From Torreya grandis (Eukaryota > Streptophyta > Pinopsida > Cupressales > Taxaceae), in the NCBI GenBank assembly GCA_037957365.1, contig JARHVA010002005.1:1259501-1323500 (forward strand): a stretch of 64,000 nt of DNA, given 5' to 3'. A model generated the notes under the pieces. The model worked only from the letters and a program-made list of their open reading frames with translations, was not told where the DNA came from and searched no databases. A program made the translations under genes and the position numbers. Below are positions 22,025 through 34,145 of the stretch, in pieces (positions within the stretch are counted from its first letter, which is position 1; each line of letters starts with the position of its first letter).

Positions 22025-25000
22025 TATTGTCACTTGAACTTGTACCCATTAAAGAGATGTTTCAACTCTCCTTATTCAAGGGGCACAATGGAAACACCTC
22101 AGGGTTGTGGGTGACCAAAATTTGAGGTGAGTCTCTAGATTAAGACTAGTTCCCTTGATGTACCACTTAGGATTGAACCTACTACTAGATTTGGGAGGTG
22201 AAAAGGGAGAGAGATAACTGAAAACAAATATAATCTAGGGGAGGTGATATAAAAAATAGATGGTCTACTCACACCACTTACAATGCACTTGGAACCAAAG
22301 ATAATCCCACACATACACTTCATCCAATTAAACACTCCTCTTCTACATCAATTTTTCAAGCATGGGATCTTGAAGAGAGATTAGGATAGGAGGACTTAGG
22401 CAATAGGTCTTCTAAAAAGACTAATGAATAAGCTACTCACTATACCTACAATCCACATTAGATACTTCTTGCTGACCTGTAAAAGAGAGCTTTCAAACTA
22501 CACAAGGCACTAGGAATGGTAACATGTCAAGGCAAGCAAAATACACTTGTACAAGACCAAAAACCATAGCATGCACTTCATGAAGTCATGAATGAGGTAA
22601 AAAAACATTATTTATAAGTTCAAGGCAAAAATTGAGTAGGGATTTTCCATACTCAGGTGGAGAGATGTCTATAATCAGCCAAAAGGCTAGAATTAAGAGA
22701 GAAAAGAGAGAAGGTGAAGCTCAAGTTTCAAGTAAGGAAAATGAGTTACAACATCATGAAATCAAGGATGAGATAGGTAATATAAGGAAAATAAGGAAAA
22801 ATGTCTCTCAAGCTTGTCTAACTTCTCTATATGTGGCGTAGATGCTCTTTTACTTGCAAAAGAATTTGTCTTCATGATTTTCCCTCATTAGACTACCTCA
22901 TCACTAATTAGAGTCAGGTATGATGGTTGATATGAAGGGGAGGGGTTATTGACAAGCCTCTACATGCATTGGAGTGGTCTCAAACCATTCATATCCTTTT
23001 ATCCATGAGAAATCATCTTTAACAGTTACAAATGGCTCTCTCTCATGAACCTCTCAAACTTGGCACACAAAATTCTTCCAATTCGACAATATAATATATG
23101 CATAAGGAGGAATGACACCTTTCAAGAGTGTTCAAGTCATCATATTCATGAATCAATCCTTAAAATAATTCCCAATTAGAGTTTCACCATTTTCACTAAG
23201 TGTTCGCTACTTGTTCACTGTGACTCGTTGAGATGAAGAAGGTATTAAACACACTTAGGGGTTTAGATAGCTCCATTTATGGAAATTAGGACTTAGAACA
23301 AGTCCTAGTCTCTCTCTTAAGATTGGTTTCATCTTTTAAAACTTCACCATACCTATAAAACACATAAATCTTTAAAAATAAGCCCTATTGTACCTCTTTC
23401 GTACAAGTAGGGTATAACTCAGTCACATGGGGTAGGTCTTTGAAGAGTCCTCTACATATTCAAGTCATTTCCCTAGCCTTTACATTGCATTTAGATTTTC
23501 CATTTTCCTTATCTTCCCAATCAAGTCCTAGTTGGAGTTTGTGAGGGTTTTAGGGAGGTATCTGGTCTTAGCCTTGGTTCATAAAGTTTACACATTGAAA
23601 TTCTATAAGAATTCCATGTAGGGTTTCTTGGGGACCATATCTAAAATTCTAAATCACCTTGAATCTCCATGAAAAGTATCATGGGAGTTCCAAGCATTCT
23701 AAGATGGCCATTCATGTCCTTTCGATACATTCTACATGGTCTGAGTGCACTTCAAGCCAAAAATGGATTCTTGGAGACCTCCCCTACATCTCAATGGATT
23801 AAATATCTCTATTATCATCCTAAAAACATGTATCAAACCATTATAAATATCATATTATGTTACAAATACAATTGACCCACCATTTGCCTTAGGCTTAAAC
23901 CTTATTTCCACAATTTTGCCTATAACCTAAGACTCAAAATGACCTTTTGATGTTTTAATTGCATCTATATAGCTTGGAAAAATATATTTTACCTCTAAAA
24001 ACATGAATCAATAAAGTGGGAAACTTTTCCAATATTGGAGATGAATATGATCTTCCATTTGGCTTCAAGGCCTAAGGGTGTCCCTCATGCATGACTGCAA
24101 CCCTAGGGATATAGGATGCTCTATTTGGTTTACAACTTACATACAAGGTTATTATTGTTTTATTAGATATATTTAAACTCTCCAAAACCTCCTTAAATCT
24201 TTCCTTGACCTCTGGTTCACTATCTTAGCCCATACTCCAAAATTGCAAGTTTTGGTGTAAGGGGAAAGTGCCCCCCGTCAGAGACAAAATAAGGGGTACT
24301 TCCCCTATTTGTATCACAATTATTTTATTTTTAGGATCATAAAAGTATCAAGGGAAATTTTATACCAATTTTTAGCTCCTAAATTAGTCATTTGACCCTC
24401 TAAAGATCCCAAAAACCAAGACTAAGTTTTTCAAGGTAGACTGTATGTAGGCAGGGCATAAGGGTTATATTTACTTGAATTTGGGCTCCTTTTCTTGGTG
24501 AATTTGAACTAGTGAGAGTGAATTCAAGGTTAAATCATCATGGTGTATGTTTTTATAAATCATTCACCACTTTTTATTACTATAAACCCTCTCTCTTGTT
24601 CCCTAAGCTTGCAAAATAAGTCCTCCCTACCTGATTGTAACAACCTTGTAGATTCTTGCCTATAGGTTTATTTGCTCATTAGGAACTTTTTTATGACATT
24701 TGAAGGTTTTATTTAATAAATTTTAGGACAAAACACATTATATATAACTTTTAACTCATCTTGATTTCTCTCATATGTTTAAAGGAGGTCTAAATTGTGT
24801 TTTACTTAGACTGAGATGTCTTTCTCCTCAAGACCCTACCTATTAGTGCATCTCAGACCTATAGGTATTGATTTAATGTTAAGACCTTGATTATATGTTT
24901 GGTGATCACCTTTATCTCAAAATAATGCATGTTTATGTCTTCAATTTACATTGAATGCCCCTTTTGACATTATTAAACATCAAAACTACCTTACTATTTA

Positions 25001-27120
25001 CCTGCCTGGTTGTAGGTGTTTGTTGAGGTCTTAGGGTTTGTGAAAGCCTTGTTTTCCCATTTTAAAGCTTCATAATACTACCAACATACCCATTTTATTT
25101 GTTCCTTCATTTTTTTTTACCAAGGTTGAATTCCATTCATCATGCTAATGCACTTTTCAACCCCAATACTGAGTTTCTGCTTGATTGGACTGATACACTT
25201 TTCCCTTGGTTTGTTGTAAGTGAAGATGCTTGATTAAGCTTGAAAATGGTATTAAAAAATACTCATTTAGACAACTATTATCATCTGATAACTTTCTTAG
25301 ACCCGTTTTCACCCTAGATTCACTTTTATGGGTTAAAATACCATCTAACACCTGATGGAGACACCGACTTTCCTCACAACTATAGGTGCATTATTCGTAC
25401 AAGGGGGCTGTAGATGGTCTTATATTCTAGAACACCATGTTGATATATTATCCTGATAGCCATTGGGCCATTTGTATGCCACTCAAATAATTAATACCTA
25501 CTAGTCATGAGAAAGTTCAATATTTCTCTTTATGGTGACAAAAAGATCATTTGCATCTACAGGTCTGTAGATGACATTGCTTAGTTTTAGTGACTTTGAA
25601 AGCAACCTTAAGCCTCAAAATCACCCTTCTCCATTGTTCATAGTCTCTTCAAACTTTGAATAGGTCTAGTTTATTGTAGATTATACTAAATTAATACACT
25701 AAGGTTTCTCAACTCTAAGCTCCTCACTTTTATTTAGATTTCACAAAAGTGATTGGTGCACTATTCTACCATTTTGGGGGAAATGGTCTTAAACACAGTC
25801 TTGACTTTGAGAAGGACTCTTCACCTTGTTTTGGTCATCTTATACCCTCAAATACATACTAGGATCCCTTTCAAACTATGATTTTTCTTAATATAAGCTC
25901 CATTACTTGCCAAGTTCTTCAAAATAGCTCTTTGACCCCTATTCAATCAGCTGTAGGTGGATATTTGGCACACCAATAGTGAATTGAACATGAATGGGAT
26001 ACTATATATGCATATGGACCTTCTATGCTTCCCTCACATATGTCAATACACCATCTTTCAATCTTATAGGATTATAGCCCAAGGATGACATCATCAAGGG
26101 TAGGTGAGTATTTCTCTGGTGCATAACAGTGAGTATGATCTATAACCAAGAACAAGCCTAAAAGAGTCTTCATGAATACTTGAGACTTCCAAATCCAAGA
26201 GAATAATGGAAAACTTGTGGAGAGGACTTGAGAAACATATGAAATAATCAAAACCATCAAATCAATATAAAATATTTAGAAACTAGCTCAAACAGGGACC
26301 CCTCATAAATGTAGAAGCATAAAAAGTTGCCTGGATTCTTAGCAATGTTTCATAAAAGAGGATCCATGAAAATTAGACTTCTTGCCATGAATTTGAATTA
26401 GACTAAGGCCCCTCTCAACCCCCAATAACATTCATCCCACCTCCTTCTGTACAGATTGTATCAAGCATTTAAATTGACTCTTTTTGGCTTGCAAAGGCAA
26501 GAAAGGAGTAGAAGCTAAAACTAAATTTTTAAACCTTTTCTATGCAAACCAAGCATGATAAAGACCTTAGGGAGCTAAAGAGACACATTCCCATGTTTTA
26601 ATTTGAAAATGGACTTCCCAAGTTCGTACAAGTGCCATTAAAGGGATGTTTCAGAGGAGTTTTCCCTATTTTCATGCATGAAACTAATTCTTGACTACCA
26701 TATGACTGCTTACTAACATATGTTGACCTTATCCATGTTTAAAACTTACTTGGTGACAAATTTAATTCCATAACTAATCTTTACAAGTCATTTAATGAGC
26801 TAAAAATGTGACAAAAAGGCACTTTTAGCATATAAAACATAGAAAAGGGTAAATTTATGACTTAAGAGCACCTTAAAACATTTAAATGACCATATTAGGA
26901 CATTTTAAAGATAATTTAAGCCTTTGACCATGTTTGACTAGAGTTGACTTGAGTTGACTAGGCAAGTACAAGGAAGATAGGCTTAAACCAAGGCTAGAGT
27001 AAGGATAGGTGAGATGTTTAGACACACATGAGACCCTATTAGACATATAAGAACCTTTGAAAAAATTTCAATATATAGGGGTTGACCTAATTTGTCTAAA
27101 AGTCAAATTTGGTCAGCAAT
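22025..27120. mobile_element. 5.1-kb unidentified insertion inside gypsy RT
   Basis: The RT frame breaks in FGVT at 22024 and resumes at 27121 with the expected next residues (SRKLLGFIISQ). TAAC stands at both borders (22021-22024 and 27121-27124), a candidate 4-bp target duplication. The insert starts TATTGTCACTTGAAC and ends TTTGGTCAGCAA; these ends are not convincing inverted repeats, nor TG...CA. I find no transposase, RT or other protein domain in about 5.1 kb; its open frames are short and unrecognised. One partial internal direct repeat exists (CCATTAAAGRGATGTTTCA at about 22046 and 26633). It is probably a non-autonomous or deeply decayed element of unknown class. Confidence 0.6.
24261..24305. 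repeat. GC-rich hairpin inside the 5.1-kb insertion
   Basis: GGGGAAAGTGCCCC (24261-24274) and GGGGTACTTCCCC (24293-24305) are inverted copies (one bulge, one mismatch) separated by about 18 bases. It stands out against AT-rich surroundings. It could be a structural element of the host transposon; no function is shown. Confidence 0.5.
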
Positions 27121-27775
27121 AACATCAAGAAAATTGTTAGGTTTTATTATATCACAATGAGGTATTGAAGTCGATCCTAAAATTTCAAAGTTGTCCTTGA
27201 TATGCATTCACCTCAAGGGTTAAAGCAACTATGGTATTTACAAGGTAAAATTAAATCATTACATCCCTTTGTAGCTCAATTAATAGATATGCGTTACACT
27301 TTACAAGATTACTCAAAAAGATACAAAGTTTGAATGGGACATAAAATTCCAAGAGAGTTTCGAGGCACTTAAACATTATTTACCAAATCCACCTATTCTC
27401 AGGACTTTGATCCTAGTTATACCACTCTTATTATACATTTCAAATTTTGATCATGTTCTTGGTGATTTGTTAGCACAATATGATGATGATCATATAGAGC
27501 GATCCATATATTATATAATTTGTGCACTTATCGATTATAATCAATATTACACCATAATGGAAAAACTATGTTTGGCTCTTGTATTTGATACACAAAAGCT
27601 TAGACACTACATGATTAATAATGAGACCCAAGTTATTACCAAGGTTAATCCATTAATTTTTTTCATTTCAAAGCTTCGTCTGTTAAAACACAACAAAATG
27701 GGTAACATTACTCATGGAGATTGATTTAAAGATTATATTTTAGAAATCACTAAATGGGCAAGTTATCATAGATTA
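27121..27775 (+). pseudogene. Gypsy element 1 RT C-terminus and RNase H
   Basis: After the insertion, SRKLLGFIISQ and GIEVDPKISK continue the RT thumb, then DTKFEWDIKFQESFEALKHY leads into RNase H. The frame 27407-27724 encodes PLLLYISNFDHVLGDLLAQYD, IYYIICALIDYNQYYTIMEKL and FDTQKLRHYM, the RNase H core of Tat-like elements. This enzyme degrades the RNA strand during reverse transcription. Stops and shifts occur before 27407. Confidence 0.8.
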
Positions 27776-27929
27776 ATTAGTTGCAACCCCATTAATGAAT
27801 ACAAACTACTCAATGGTAATTTTAGGTATGATTTCACTACATATAATACCATTGGGGATAGATGGAAAATGTTTTTCAATAGTTTAAAATGTGCATTAGG
27901 CGCTCATGAAATAATTATTCTTATTACTC

Positions 27930-28260
27930 CATAAGGAGACCCTGTGCCATTTACATTCATATTGGGTTTTTATTGTACCAACAATATCATAAAATATGAG
28001 GCATTAATTTTGGGATTTCATGTGTCTCATGCCTTACAATTTCAATCTATCAATAAATATGGGGATTCACAATTAGTTGTTAACAAATGTTTAGCAGAAA
28101 AAGAAGAAAAGTTAATCCCATACAAAAATATGGTACAACGTGCACATTTTGATAATTTTTCAATTGAGAATATTCCATGAATAGATAATCACCATGCTGA
28201 CTTAATGGCTAGTGCATCTTTTGTAGTATCAATTGACATAAATGATGATCAAACAATCTC
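27930..28260 (+). pseudogene. Gypsy element 1 archaeal-type second RNase H
   Basis: The frame 27944-28180 encodes FILGFYCTNNIIKYEALILGF and YGDSQLVVNKC, the archaeal-type RNase H found as an extra domain in Tat-lineage elements. The Glu of KYEAL and the Asp of YGDS are kept; HADLMASA follows near 28192. It sits between the ordinary RNase H and integrase, the usual position in this lineage. Confidence 0.8.
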
Positions 28261-28434
28261 ACTATACATTATTTACAAGAGCCATCAATTTCAGATCTAG
28301 ATTTAGTAGGTTTATCAGTCTTGAAAACTACATACAACATAAAATGTTTAGAATGGTTTACTCATATATATAATCTTGCATAAATTAGTCACACCATATA
28401 ATTTCACTAGAAATGATAAGAAAAAATTACAAAG

Positions 28435-29470
28435 AGACACACTTCAATATGTTATTATTAGGGAGACTTGTTTAAGCAATCATTTGATGAACAATTACTC
28501 TGATGCTTAAAATCTAAGGAGGTTACATGACAATGAATGTGGTGAAAATTTTAGTGAAAAATAAATGTCATATAAATTAATGTGACTAGGATATTATTGG
28601 CCTATCATGGAACATGAATGTCAGGAATATGCAAACTTATGTGACAAATTCTAAAGGCACAATAATTTAAACCATGTATCTTCACATTAAATACAATCTA
28701 TCATGTCACCTTGGCCATTTGTGCTTTGGGAGTTTGATTTAATAGGAAAAATAAATCCAGAGTCATTAGGTGGTCATAAATTTATATTTACAACTATTGA
28801 ATATTTCAGCAAGTGGGTTGAAGTTATAGCTTTATATTTTACTACAAGAGAGGACATATGCCAATTATTGATGATGCATGTCATCTCGTTTTGGGCTTCC
28901 TTAAACTATCATTATATACAATAGTTCATATTTCAAGAAAAATTATCAATTTTTTTGCACAAAATATAATATTCGACACACATTTTCTACCCATTATTAC
29001 CCTTAGGGCAATGGACATGCAAAAGCTAAAAATAAGACTATAAACAAAATCTTGAGCAAGATAATTAGCAAATTTGGTGATGCACTATGAGCTTATCTCA
29101 TGAGAATTTGCCCACCCACTGGGGCTACTCCATATTCCTTGGTCTATGGGATAAAATTTGTACTTCCACTAGAATTAGAAATTCCATCTATTATAGATGA
29201 TCAATACAAAGAACAATGTTTACATGAGTTAGGAAAATTGTATAACACATTCATACAGGGAACAAAACATCTCAAAATAAATTAGAATCATAATCAAAAG
29301 GCATATAAAAAAAAAATTCATAGTAGAGAGTTTGAGGTTGGTGACTTGGTTTTAAAGGAAAATATAAGGAACACTAATGCAAAAGAAAAAACTAAGGGAA
29401 AGTTCAAACCAAATTAGTTGGGTCCATATATGATTACATAAAAGTTGAGTACATATGTTTATCGTTTAGA
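28435..29470 (+). pseudogene. Gypsy element 1 integrase
   Basis: Order of motifs: LRRLHDNECGENFS, GYYWPIMEHECQEYANLCDKF (zinc-finger region, last Cys mutated), then MSPWPFVLWEFDLIGKINPES (first catalytic Asp), GGHKFIFTTIEYFSKWVEVIAL, a broken middle, GNGHAKAKNK (the catalytic Glu of GQAEA is Lys) and TGATPYSLVYG. The C-terminal FEVGDLVLKEN and GKFKPN segments follow. Integrase would insert the cDNA. Frameshifts near 28900-29000 and the lost Glu make it inactive. Confidence 0.85.
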
Positions 29471-29950
29471 TTTGATTGAAATAAAATTAGTCAAGAATTG
29501 AATGAACATTATGCATCTACAATGATTTTATACTTAAATATTTATATTTTTCATAAAAAATAGATTATTCCATAAAATTATAAAAACCAAGACCTGTGCA
29601 TGATATGTATAGTTTATTTACATCAATTGATTTGTGTTCAATATATGTAGTATTTATATATATCCAATTTTGTATAAAATATGCTTCAAAAGTGTACTTG
29701 AGTGAGTTTTAGAACATATAGGTTGTCATTTCTAGATGCAATTTTAGGTGGTGATATTGTCTCAAACCCATAAATTTTACAAAGACAAAATCACTCTAAC
29801 CCAGACTATCATGCACTGCACTCTTATCTAATTCTAGTGGACTTGTCCATGTGAACATAGGATATACTTTTCAAATTCAATCAAGTCACATGCCTTTTAT
29901 AGTTTGTTTACACCACAAAAATTTCATTAGGGGCATCCATTTACATAGGT

Positions 29951-31796
29951 ATTTTTTTGTGTTAGGTAATTGAGGGTTGATGGGTCCCTCTCCCTTTATT
30001 AAAAACAACCTGGATTATATAAAACCATGCCCAAAATGAAAAACAACCATAATATACCAAGGATAACATGAAGTCATCAAAAACCCAAACTACTCCCTAA
30101 GTAACACCCAAACAAACTAGGAAACCATCTACTATAAATCATCCAACAATTCCTCATCCTTCAGTGAGGATCCACCAACCCTAGTGTGTTATCTGTGAAC
30201 AACTGATTGACCAAACCCAAATATGATCCTCTTTCACCCTCTCCTTTTTAAGAGCATAGGGTCATGTGAGATTCACATGCCTTCTTAGGATGACCCCTTC
30301 TTTATTTTGCACCACTATCCAATCCTCCCTATCCCCTTCACCCAAATATGAGTAGAAAGGTATGGAAACGTCTATTGCACTCAAGCATTGGAATCAATCA
30401 CCACTAGCTGAAGTTGTTTTACCCTTCGAAAGAATATCCTTTAACTCCACATTTCAATCTTCCAAAACAAGTATCCTACCCAAGGTATTTTACTTGACAT
30501 GATTTTTAGGATTAGGATTCTCTTCCCTAGTAGCTGAAGGATCATCTGTAGCAAAATATGAGGATTTACTCTCAAGAGTTATAGAACCTTCTACCATCAA
30601 CAAGTCAAGAAGGGAATCCTTCCACAAAGAAGTTTCTACCTTTATTTTGATGCTAACACAAGCAATTGATGAATTTATTGTTGTAAATAATATGTGACAT
30701 CTAAAAGGTAGCCCCTCATAATCAAGAGATTACCTCTAAGATCATTCCTTAACTTTTAATTCATTCAATGTTGGAATTTATTTTGAAGTATCTAAATTAA
30801 CTAGGATACAATCATACGTGGTATCAAAAAAGATTGAGATTAAAGTATCTATCAATAAACACTCACTCAAGGAGTTATTAATGGCCTTGAGGCGTGAAGT
30901 GTGGTAGTCTTATCAAGATCAACCTTATTTTGAAGGATTCAAAAATGATATTAAAAATAGATACCATGTCTTCATTAGGAAGATATGTTGATCTTGACCC
31001 CATTCCCATAAATGATCTAAGATCATATTCTTATTTACAATGAAATTGAATACCACAATAAAGAAATCATTGGTGCTAGGGTAGATTTCAAGTTTACCTT
31101 GCAGATGTGGCTATAAAGTTTCAGTGATCTAGGAATGAAGGTTGGATAGGGTTGGCTAAAGGTCTTTGAACTAAAAAATTAATTCCCTTAAATCAAATAA
31201 ACCTTTAATATCAAGAACTCATTCCAATGACTCTTGTTTAAAAGAGATTAAATGGATTGTATTTGTTGGATATAATGGTTTAACCATTTTCCTTAGGTAA
31301 ATAACCACATCAATAAAGGTTTTTGTAACCTTATTTAGTCATCCCCTTCTTCTCAATTTACACACACCATTAGGAACACCTCTTTTATTGGTGTCATAAC
31401 TAACTCAGCCTCCCTTATAAACACTGCCACAAAATATGTATGCCATGAATCCTTCAATGAGACCTCATTCCTCCTATTATTATTTGTTTGTCTGCCCTCT
31501 ATTAACCTCACATTGATTGCTATCCTTTTAGACATGTTTATTGATTTGCTTAGCTTTGCTAAACCCATCACTATCCCCTGTTCCATATTGATTGAAGCAT
31601 TGCTATGTTGGGTCGACCCACCTACCATGACAATCATTACTACATTATGAGTAGTGATTGGATATGAAACCCTTAAATTCAATGCTATTGCCTCATGCTC
31701 CAAAGTGAAAACATCCCTTTCCAAAACTACTTCCACCCTTAGATCACTATTTGAGCCAAAAACCCTAGTTTTAAAATATGCCATACCTTACTTACC
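29951..31796 (-). mobile_element. 1.85-kb retroposon insertion with 11-bp target duplication
   Basis: TTTACATAGGT occurs at 29940-29950 and 31797-31807, flanking the insert; the parallel 3' region of the second internal region (about 36963-36982) reads straight through without it. Read on the minus strand, the insert ends in ACAAAAAAAT next to the duplication, a short poly(A) as left by target-primed insertion. It starts with a 143-codon open frame (31784-31353, MAYFKTRVFGSNSDLRVEVV...) that I do not recognise; it may be LINE ORF1-like, preceding a decayed remainder with fragments such as KNHVK and LGRILVLED. The type is inferred from the ends, not from domains. Confidence 0.65.
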
Positions 31797-31807
31797 TTTA
31801 CATAGGT

Positions 31808-32874
31808 TTTATCATTATATGACTATCCCTATTTTTCTTACTTTGATACATTACATTTTGCAATTATCGACTCACTTAATTTCTACTAGATACCCAAGTT
31901 GTTGATTATACTAATCTTACAAGTTACTTATGTAGATCAACTTCACTTATTCATGCATGATTTTTAGTGTTTGCTTTCTTACTTCATGTTTTATGTGTAT
32001 TAAACTTATTTAGATTATAGACATTTTAAAATGTCCTTATTTGCAGCTCTAAGTTTTATTGTATGTTTCTATGCATGTAAATGACATTTGAACATGTGAG
32101 TGGGCAAATCATGCATGACATGTGTTCTAGGGAATTTATACAGGGTTTTGATAAAAAATCACTTGATATTACTCAATTCCATAATTTATATACACATAAA
32201 TAACAAATTGGGGATGAATGTGACACATGGCCACTTTTTTACTAAGTTTTTGCACCATTTTTCATAGAAGGAATGGAAATCCATGTCATTATCTATGTTG
32301 TATACACTAGACTTAGATTATTACTATTTTACACCAATTTTTTTCACCAAAAATGAATCTTATTCTATTTATAGCAATTGATTTAGATTTTTGCACAAGT
32401 TTTACACTGTAATGATATATTTGAATTCATACAAAGATTCCAAGATACTTTATTAATATGGGTAAACAATTATGGAGTCAAACATATATTAATTTATTAA
32501 TCACATTCTCTTTCTGATGAGGATTGGAGCATGCACATTCTAATCCAAGTATTTTCAATGAATAAGAAATCTCCAAGGGTCCTACCCTCTCCAGTCACTA
32601 GTTTTACACCCAAAAAAACACAACTGTTCATGTACCCAAATAGGTGTATTCATTCCTTGTTATTTGATTTATAAGTTTATTGTATTTTAATTTTAGATTT
32701 TTATCACAAATAAGGATTGATTTATACATTTTTCATTTTAGGTTTGCATGAAGCATAGTTTAGCATGTGGTCTACATTAAAGACTATTCTTCATAGGTAA
32801 GTTCATGTATAATTCTTTTCCTTTTACTCTGGTACTTTTGCTTTGCTACATTACTAGAATAAAAGGGGGGGAAA
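31808..32874 (+). other. 3' non-coding region and PPT of gypsy internal region 1
   Basis: Aligns with the 3' part of the second internal region (for example ATGCATG, GCATGTGTTCTAG, TGATATTACT). It ends with the purine run AAAAGGGGGGGGAAA at 32860-32874, the probable plus-strand primer, directly before LTR2. The stretch 29500-29939 before the retroposon is likewise 3' non-coding. Confidence 0.65.
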
Positions 32875-34125
32875 TGTACACACATAAATTAAAATTTATT
32901 ACTAAAAATGATGCACTTGTGACCATCCTCTTATACACACTTAGCTCATGCCAACTTCCATGATTTTAAGTTGCTATTCCTCTAATTTTATGTAAATAAC
33001 CCTTAATCTTAATAAATTATGATACATGATGTTTTTATTATTCATTATAAGAATCCTAAACTCATTATTAGACTAGTACACACCTCCAATTTAGTTGTCT
33101 CTACTCCTTAAACAAGGCTACGCTTTTAGAACTAACCATCTTATTGGTAATGTTTGAATCCACCAGTTATGTCCTCTTTGAAAAAAATGACTAATTACTC
33201 AAATTTAAATTTGCTTAAGGGGTCAGCCTGCATAATTCACAAGTCACATCCGAGGAATATCCCAAAATATTACTATAAGGTACATTTTCTAACCATTGTT
33301 CACCAGAGGCCCATATGATTGAAAAATACTAGATTATCTAACTACACATTGAGATGAAAACATCTATTCTTCCCAAGTCTGAGTCCACATAGCCCTGGTA
33401 GCCTTGAGCTAAGTCTGAATACACCTCCAAGCTCACAAGCCATTTTTGAAGCACTTAATTAGACTAGGATTGCACCACATATAACATTACACCAATTTTT
33501 CACATATATTATCATAGCATGGGAAAAATACATGTAAGTTGATCCCTCTTTGGAATGTTGGTATATAGATAACACTCAACATGTGGGGTGTTGATGTCAA
33601 GCATAATTTTCACCACTAAACCCACTTTTTGATTTATTATTTTATTTCTCACAATCTATTGAGCTAAGGTTTCAAGTGAATAAGAAGGTATATAACATCT
33701 TCCACACTGAATAAAATAGATCCGATCATGCACATAGGACTAATATAAAAAGGTGCACCTGTCATATTTCACAAATAAAACTAAAACCCTACTAGATGTC
33801 AGTGCACCTTACAGACACCAACATAGGCTGACCTTGTCTGAAAAGCATTACCTTATCCCAAGTAGATGCGAATCCTTGTTATTGATTCACAATGATCTCT
33901 TATGACCTTAGTATAATTTTCATAGTTGCAGTTATAGTCTTGCATATCTGATTTCCAGCTAAGTTTTTCCTCTTTGGTCCTTTTCCTTTTTAGCATATTT
34001 CTATAAATATTAAGTTCCAAGTTAATATATGTGTGATTTATTGCTCATCTTCAATTTCTAATTTCACTCAACAATTTTTCATAATTAATATTTAATATCT
34101 ATTTATTCCATTTTTTGATAAAACA
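32875..34125 (+). repeat. Gypsy LTR 2 (central LTR)
   Basis: Begins TGTACACACATAAATT after the purine tract and ends TTTTTTGATAAAACA. It shares the LTR1/LTR3 landmarks AATGATGCACTTGTGACC, TCTTATACACACTTAG and CTCATGCCAA. Directly after it comes TATTGGTGAACCCAACAGTG, a candidate primer-binding region. Confidence 0.85.
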
Positions 34126-34145
34126 TATTGGTGAACCCAACAGTG
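34126..34145 (+). other. Candidate primer-binding site after LTR2
   Basis: TTGGTGAACCCAACAGTG begins 2-3 bases after the LTR end, where the minus-strand primer tRNA pairs in LTR retrotransposons. I do not assign the tRNA. The equivalent after LTR1 is degraded (TATTAATGAATTGC). Confidence 0.4.

Noticed and set aside
22025..27120. LTR retrotransposon inside gypsy RT
   Set aside because: The CCATTAAAGRGATGTTTCA similarity between the two ends of the insert covers only about 20 bases, the ends are not TG...CA, and no pol domain is present.
31654..31905. Plus-strand 83-codon open frame
   Set aside because: It is antisense to the retroposon ORF at 31784-31353 and crosses the target-duplication border.
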